A DNA stretch of 9,133 bases from CAYPKG01 sp964411275 (lineage in GTDB: Bacteria > Bacillota > Clostridia > Christensenellales > CAG-138): NCBI GenBank assembly GCA_964411275.1, contig CAYPKG010000059.1:1-9133 (forward strand), written 5' to 3'. How positions within the stretch are numbered: position 1 is the first letter of the stretch; the number at the start of each line of letters is the position of its first letter. A program made the translations under genes and the position numbers. Below, piece after piece: positions 6,294 to 9,133 of the stretch. A model generated the notes under the pieces. The model had not been told where the DNA came from and searched no databases. It saw only the letters and a program-made list of their open reading frames with translations.

Positions 6294-6561
6294 CGGGCTG
6301 AGAACGCCGCAACCGGTTTGTTCGAAGTGACGATAACGGTGGATGAAAGCGGTATATGTGCCGGTGGCAGACATCACTGCACCGGACGCCGCGGTGGAGG
6401 AAATTGCGGTCATGGAAACGGCGTGGGCATTGGTAAAAGGAATTGAGACGGTGGGCGGGAACATTGCTGTCCGGGCAACGCAGATACCGGAAACGGCGGT
6501 TCCCATTCAATTGAAAGTGAGGTAGCATATGGGCGAATGTTTGATAGTTAGACGTGGCGGC
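6291..6561 (+). repeat. Shaft-end/tip-start module, copy 2 (truncated, damaged)
   Basis: Second copy of the 4612-4892 module. It keeps the shaft-end sequence, the stop (here TAG at 6523), the spacer codon (CAT) and the first 11 codons of tip B. Two 5-base deletions relative to copy 1 fall at about 6299 and 6341, and the upstream part of the shaft is missing. The copy begins within the stop of tip A, so the junction is abrupt. Confidence 0.85.
6294..6525 (+). pseudogene. Remnant of a second fibre-shaft C-terminus
   Basis: This is homologous to the last 80 or so codons of the shaft gene (4612-4856). Its first part (ENAATGLFEVTITV) lies in one frame and the rest in another because of 5-base deletions, and it has no upstream shaft. 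An ATG at 6343 opens a 60-residue frame (MKAVYVPVADITAP, ETAWALVKGIE, ending IQLKVR) with about 75% identity to the intact domain over 56 residues. That ATG has only a weak GGTGG directly before it, so separate translation is doubtful. It most likely came in with tip B or was left when tip A was inserted ahead of it. It still supplies tip B's ribosome binding site. A small functional protein cannot be excluded. Confidence 0.65.
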
Positions 6562-7338
6562 GCGGGTAGCGGCGGTAGCTCGGTCTATCCCAATTTTACC
6601 TATACCGGGACATACACAATAATTGATGAGGAAGATGGGAATTGGAAAATAAAATTCCTTTCATCCGGAAGTCTTACAATGCTAAACGATGTTGACATTG
6701 ATTTATTCATGGTTGGTGGTGGTGGTGGCGGATATGTTGGTGGTGGCGGCGCAGGCGGTTACACCGCAACTTTACGACAAATCCCGTTGACGGCAGGGGT
6801 GTATGTGATCACGATTGGCGCAGGCGCTACAGGCGGAAGTGAAACTGCCCCATCAGCCGGTGGAACAACAAAGTTAGGCGATTACTCAATAGGCGGCGGG
6901 AAATGGAACGGCTCACAAAGCGCAGGAGGTTCTGGCGGTGCGTATTCTGGTAAAGGCGCGAGCGATGGGGCTAGTACGGAAAACGGACTAGGTCAAGGAA
7001 CAACCACAAGAGAGTTTGGCGAGAATACAGGGGTGCTATATTCCGGCGGCGGTGGCGGAAGAGGTGCCTACACCGTTGGCGGCGCAGGCGGCGCAGGCGG
7101 CACGACTTCCGCAACAACCGGTGGCGGAGTTCCAAGCTCTCGAGACCCAGCAGAGTCTGGCACCCTGGATGGAGTAACGCTGGGGGCAACTGGCGGATAT
7201 AGCAAAAAGGATATATACGGCGATACTAGGTACGGTGGCTGCGGTGGCGGTGGATATGGCGGCGGCGGTGGCGGCACCTACGGCAGCACCGGCGGAAACG
7301 GCGCCCAGGGCATTGCCATTATCCGCAACGCGAGATAA
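6529..7338 (+). CDS. Tail fibre tip B, glycine-rich adhesin
   Basis: The 269-residue protein starts at ATG 6529 with AAAGTGAGG upstream. It carries the same MGECLIVRRGG leader as tip A, but the rest is unrelated. Residues 18-60 form a short strand-rich domain (YPNFTYTGTYTIIDEEDGNW, then IDLFMVGGGGGG). From about residue 62 to the end it is glycine-rich, with runs of GGGGAGGY, SAGGTTKLGDYSIGGGKW, GGGGGRGAYTVGGAGGAGG and YGGGGGGTYGSTGGNGAQG, ending GIAIIRNAR. Such repeats resemble the polyglycine-helix sandwich of phage tip adhesins (S16 gp38 style) and the glycine-rich domains common in Bacillota phage tails; the fold is inference. In those adhesins the loops between glycine stretches contact the receptor. 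As second in the stack it may be a reserve, co-expressed or alternative tip. Confidence 0.72.
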   Translation: MGECLIVRRGGAGSGGSSVYPNFTYTGTYTIIDEEDGNWKIKFLSSGSLTMLNDVDIDLFMVGGGGGGYVGGGGAGGYTATLRQIPLTAGVYVITIGAGATGGSETAPSAGGTTKLGDYSIGGGKWNGSQSAGGSGGAYSGKGASDGASTENGLGQGTTTREFGENTGVLYSGGGGGRGAYTVGGAGGAGGTTSATTGGGVPSSRDPAESGTLDGVTLGATGGYSKKDIYGDTRYGGCGGGGYGGGGGGTYGSTGGNGAQGIAIIRNAR

Positions 7339-7348
7339 GGAGGCAAGT

Positions 7349-7639
7349 ATGTTAAACGCGGCAATGATAGAAAACAATCGAGTGGTCAACGTGATTTACA
7401 TTGACGAATCGAATATGGAACTGTTTAACGCCCAGGGGATGGAGCTCTTAGACAGCGAACCCCTGGGCCTATCCATCGGCGATTACCGGGAGGGGGAAAG
7501 CTGGTATCGGGATATGGAGGGGCAAAAGGTAGAACTTCCGGTTCCGGTGGAACCCATCAGCCCGACCTACACAGAGCTTTTAGAGGCTATCAAGATATTG
7601 GGGGTGAATTTGAATGACGATACTGGAACAAGCGCGTAA
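7349..7639 (+). CDS. Small tail-associated protein, possible fibre assembly factor
   Basis: The 96-residue protein starts at ATG 7349 after a strong AAGGAGG site (7338-7344), 10 bases after the tip B stop. It begins MLNAAMIENNRVVNVIYIDE and has a Pro-rich segment (VELPVPVEPISPTYTELLEA) leading to a C-terminal helix (IKILGVNLNDD). There is no membrane segment or signal peptide. Small proteins with this 'value/annotation' N-terminus followed by a Pro hinge and helix often follow fibre genes in Gram-positive phages and are thought to be tail or fibre accessory proteins. Its family is not firmly recognised. Its last 26 bases overlap the next gene, which points to coupled translation. Confidence 0.7.
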   Translation: MLNAAMIENNRVVNVIYIDESNMELFNAQGMELLDSEPLGLSIGDYREGESWYRDMEGQKVELPVPVEPISPTYTELLEAIKILGVNLNDDTGTSA

Positions 7640-8009
7640 CATCCGGGCCGCCATGGACGCGGCAGGGGCGACGCTGACAGACGAACAGGCGGCAGAAATG
7701 GCCGCTATTTTTATGCCCTGGCAAACCGCCATCCCATATACCGTTGGCAACCGGGTGCGGTACGGGGAGCACCTATACCGCTGCCTGACGGCCCACACGT
7801 CACAGGCGAGTTGGACACCGGATGCGGCCCCGTCTTTGTGGGTACGGGTGGATGATCCCAATATCGAGTGGCCGGACTGGAGTAAGCCAATGGGGAGTAC
7901 CGACGCATATCCCAAAGGGGCTAAAGTATCCCATAACGGCAAACGCTGGGTATCCATCGTGGACGCGAACGTGTGGGAACCTCCCACACAATGGGAAGAA
8001 CAAGCTTGA
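7614..8009 (+). CDS. Small tail protein with tandem chitin-binding-like (CBM5/12) modules
   Basis: The 131-residue protein starts at ATG 7614, inside the end of the upstream gene, with GGGGGTGA about 6 bases before it (7600-7607). Residues 1-36 are helical (MTILEQARNIRAAMDAAGAT, AAEMAAIFMPW). Residues about 40-80 match the CBM5/12 pattern of spaced aromatics: YTVGNRVRYGEHLYRCLTAH, SQASWTPDAAPSLW. Residues about 92-128 look like a second, shorter module (YPKGAKVSHNGKRWVSIVDA, VWEPP, W). Modules of this type bind chitin, cellulose or related polysaccharides in other proteins. Here it probably decorates the tail or fibre, or helps grip cell-surface glycans; no catalytic domain is present. The stop at 8007-8009 overlaps the -35 element of the next promoter. 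Confidence 0.75.
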   Translation: MTILEQARNIRAAMDAAGATLTDEQAAEMAAIFMPWQTAIPYTVGNRVRYGEHLYRCLTAHTSQASWTPDAAPSLWVRVDDPNIEWPDWSKPMGSTDAYPKGAKVSHNGKRWVSIVDANVWEPPTQWEEQA

Positions 8010-8034
8010 AAATGGGGTTGTCCCCATGTATACT
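8006..8034 (+). promoter_or_regulatory. Near-consensus housekeeping-sigma promoter for the 8056 gene
   Basis: The -35 is TTGAAA (8006-8011) and the -10 is TATACT (8029-8034), with exactly 17 bases between them. The predicted start of transcription is near 8041, giving a leader of about 15 bases before ATG 8056. It overlaps the end of the preceding tail gene, so this gene can be expressed independently of the late operon, for example in a lysogen. Confidence 0.75.
8012..8027 (+). promoter_or_regulatory. Perfect inverted repeat in the promoter spacer (candidate operator)
   Basis: ATGGGG (8012-8017) and CCCCAT (8022-8027) are perfect inverted copies around TTGT, and they fill almost the whole spacer between -35 and -10. 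This placement suits a repressor or activator binding site. No regulator gene is visible in the window. CTGTACAG (8033-8040), a perfect 8-base palindrome, follows at the expected start site. Confidence 0.45.
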
Positions 8035-8055
8035 GTACAGAGAAGAGGTGATTGC

Positions 8056-8370
8056 ATGGAGAAGGAATTGGAAAATGTATTGCGTCTCATGCTTGATAAA
8101 CTGGATCATCTGGAACAGGGACAGTCTTTGCTGCAGGAAGACGTTACAAAAATTAAGATGACACTGGAAAGTACCGTGCAGCCGAGTATTCAGCTTCTTG
8201 CCGAGGGCTTTCAGGGATATGCTGACCGCGTACCCAAAATGGATCAAATGGCGGGTGATTTGGTCGCGGTCAAAGAAGATGTCTCCATCATCAAGGATGC
8301 AGTCACCGCTCACAGCGAAGAATTGAGGGATCATGAGCGGGTCATTGGACAACTGAAAGCTATTCAATAA
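8056..8370 (+). CDS. Small coiled-coil protein, function unknown (moron-like gene)
   Basis: The 104-residue protein starts at ATG 8056 after AAGAGGTGA, 4 bases before the start. The upstream in-frame start (7822) would lie inside the preceding gene and upstream of the promoter. It is almost wholly helical with coiled-coil heptads: ELENVLRLMLDKLDHLEQGQ, SLLQEDVTKIKMTLESTVQ, then SIIKDAVTAHSEELRDHERV. There is no Cys, membrane segment or signal peptide, which argues against an XhlA-type lysis-associated membrane protein. Similar short Lys/Glu-rich coiled-coil proteins are frequent in Bacillota, with unclear function. It has its own promoter and is followed by its own terminator, the defining layout of a moron (a gene added to a phage late region and expressible from the prophage). 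Its role is not recognised. Confidence 0.72.
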   Translation: MEKELENVLRLMLDKLDHLEQGQSLLQEDVTKIKMTLESTVQPSIQLLAEGFQGYADRVPKMDQMAGDLVAVKEDVSIIKDAVTAHSEELRDHERVIGQLKAIQ

Positions 8371-8390
8371 TATCACTATTGCTGCGTGAA

Positions 8391-8415
8391 AGCGCCCCAA
8401 CCCGGGGCGCTTTTT
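8391..8415 (+). terminator. Intrinsic terminator after the coiled-coil gene
   Basis: A perfect 8-base stem AGCGCCCC (8391-8398) / GGGGCGCT (8404-8411) with a 5-base AACCC loop runs into a T tract (8411-8415). It lies 20 bases after the stop of the 8056 gene and should end both that transcript and the late operon reading through from upstream. Confidence 0.88.
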
Positions 8416-8442
8416 GTATGCGAAAAAATAAGGAGAAAACAC

Positions 8443-9133
8443 ATGAAAAAACTTTTTGCGATTTTGCTGGCTATGATGCTAATACTGCTGCCTGTGTCGG
8501 CGCTTGCGTTTACCGGGGAGGTCACGCCGAAGGAACTTACCACCACACCCATCACCCTCACTGCCCGGCTGGTGGACTATCAGGAGGGGCCGTTCGGGGT
8601 GGTGTATTCTGAACCGATGAAAGCACGTATGCATATAATAAATGAGAGGGTTGCAGTATTATTGGTTATCACGGTGCCGGAGGACTACGACGTGGAGGAC
8701 TTGTCTCTTATTGTTGTGGCGGAGGGCATGGCCATAGAGCCATATACCATTCCGATTGCGTCCGGGCAGTACATTTTGTATGGCCGGCTCACGGCCCAAA
8801 GCGCGACCCTCTCGGTGAAAATCGAAGATAAACGGGTGAAGACCTCCATGGGCACTGTTGTGGCTCATGGGCATGTTGTGACCTATACGGAAGGAAAATA
8901 TGTAGTGGATAATATGTTAACGATTTATTTAGATGGAGGTGGCCGGGGCGAAAGCATGACCGTCACCAAAGACGGCAATGAGTACACAGCCGCCATCATC
9001 AACGGGGCGGTGGGGTTTGTAGGAGACGGGGGAAATGTTTTGTCGAACAATGTATACTACCCCGCCATGAAAAAGGCCTTGGGCATGTTCGACATCGTCC
9101 CCCCGGTGACCCAGGACAATATCACGGCGGTGA
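8443..9133 (+). CDS. Secreted protein of unknown function (3' partial)
   Basis: The frame starts at ATG 8443 after AAGGAGA and runs open to the right edge (230 residues visible). Residues 1-22 form a classic signal peptide: a KK start, a hydrophobic core (LFAILLAMMLILLPV) and an SALA end for cleavage before FTGEV. There is no lipobox Cys near the start. The mature part is strand-rich and hydrophilic, with VPEDYDVEDLSLIVVAEGMA, IEDKRVKTSMGTVVAHGHVV and VTKDGNEYTAAIINGAVGFV, suggesting Ig-like or beta-sandwich domains. No catalytic motif is seen. It lies 27 bases after the terminator, too close for an obvious promoter of its own between them. It may be a lysogenic-conversion gene or a bacterial gene at the phage edge; the family is not recognised. 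Confidence 0.72.
   Translation, partial: MKKLFAILLAMMLILLPVSALAFTGEVTPKELTTTPITLTARLVDYQEGPFGVVYSEPMKARMHIINERVAVLLVITVPEDYDVEDLSLIVVAEGMAIEPYTIPIASGQYILYGRLTAQSATLSVKIEDKRVKTSMGTVVAHGHVVTYTEGKYVVDNMLTIYLDGGGRGESMTVTKDGNEYTAAIINGAVGFVGDGGNVLSNNVYYPAMKKALGMFDIVPPVTQDNITAV

Noticed and set aside
7822..8055. Longer start for the coiled-coil gene
   Set aside because: It would overlap the CBM gene by about 190 bases and lie upstream of a strong promoter; ATG 8056 has its own RBS.
1..9133. Genome-wide TAG reassignment as an established fact
   Set aside because: Two of the three TAGs precede strong start signals and one aligns with a TAA in the repeat; the rest of the genes need no TAG recoding.

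Overview
The window is a late structural block of a phage or prophage from a Gram-positive host, most likely a Bacillota/Clostridia member such as a gut clostridium. The basis is the strong GGAGG-type ribosome binding sites, the BppU-type receptor-binding protein, the Ala/Glu/Gln-rich fibre coiled coil, the LysM and peptidoglycan-binding virion proteins and the generally high G+C. All supported genes are on the + strand and tightly packed. The placement is inferred from protein features only; no database search was run.

Layout. (1) 1-1530: 3' part of a tail nozzle/hub-like structural protein, open at the left edge. (2) 1527-1733: small helical protein, overlapping by ATGA. (3) 1746-2660 and 2672-3574: two Gly/Tyr-rich, wall-binding (LysM, then PG_binding_1) virion-type proteins. 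(4) 3615-4856: receptor-binding fibre base and shaft (BppU-type head, coiled coil, shaft), split by a single in-frame TAG at 4365. (5) 4860-7338: two successive fibre-tip genes. Tip A (4860-6293) is A+T-rich with a C-type-lectin/FGE-like fold; tip B (6529-7338) is glycine-rich. Each is preceded by a copy of the same ~275-base shaft-end/tip-start module; the second copy is truncated and damaged. (6) 7349-8009: two small accessory tail proteins, the second with chitin-binding-like modules. (7) 8056-8370: a small coiled-coil gene with its own near-consensus promoter (8006-8034, carrying a perfect dyad in the spacer) and its own intrinsic terminator (8391-8415), a moron-like arrangement. (8) 8443-9133: a secreted protein of unknown function, cut by the right edge.

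How the parts fit. The nozzle/hub closes the tail, the wall-binding proteins probably contact or are delivered into the cell envelope, and the BppU/shaft unit carries an exchangeable adhesin tip. No tape-measure gene lies between nozzle and fibre, which favours a short-tailed (podovirus-like) particle, though only this window is visible. The most interesting structure is the stacked, repeat-flanked pair of unrelated tips, which looks like a host-range cassette exchange system or its fossil. No reverse transcriptase, recombinase, integrase, tRNA or CRISPR array is visible here.
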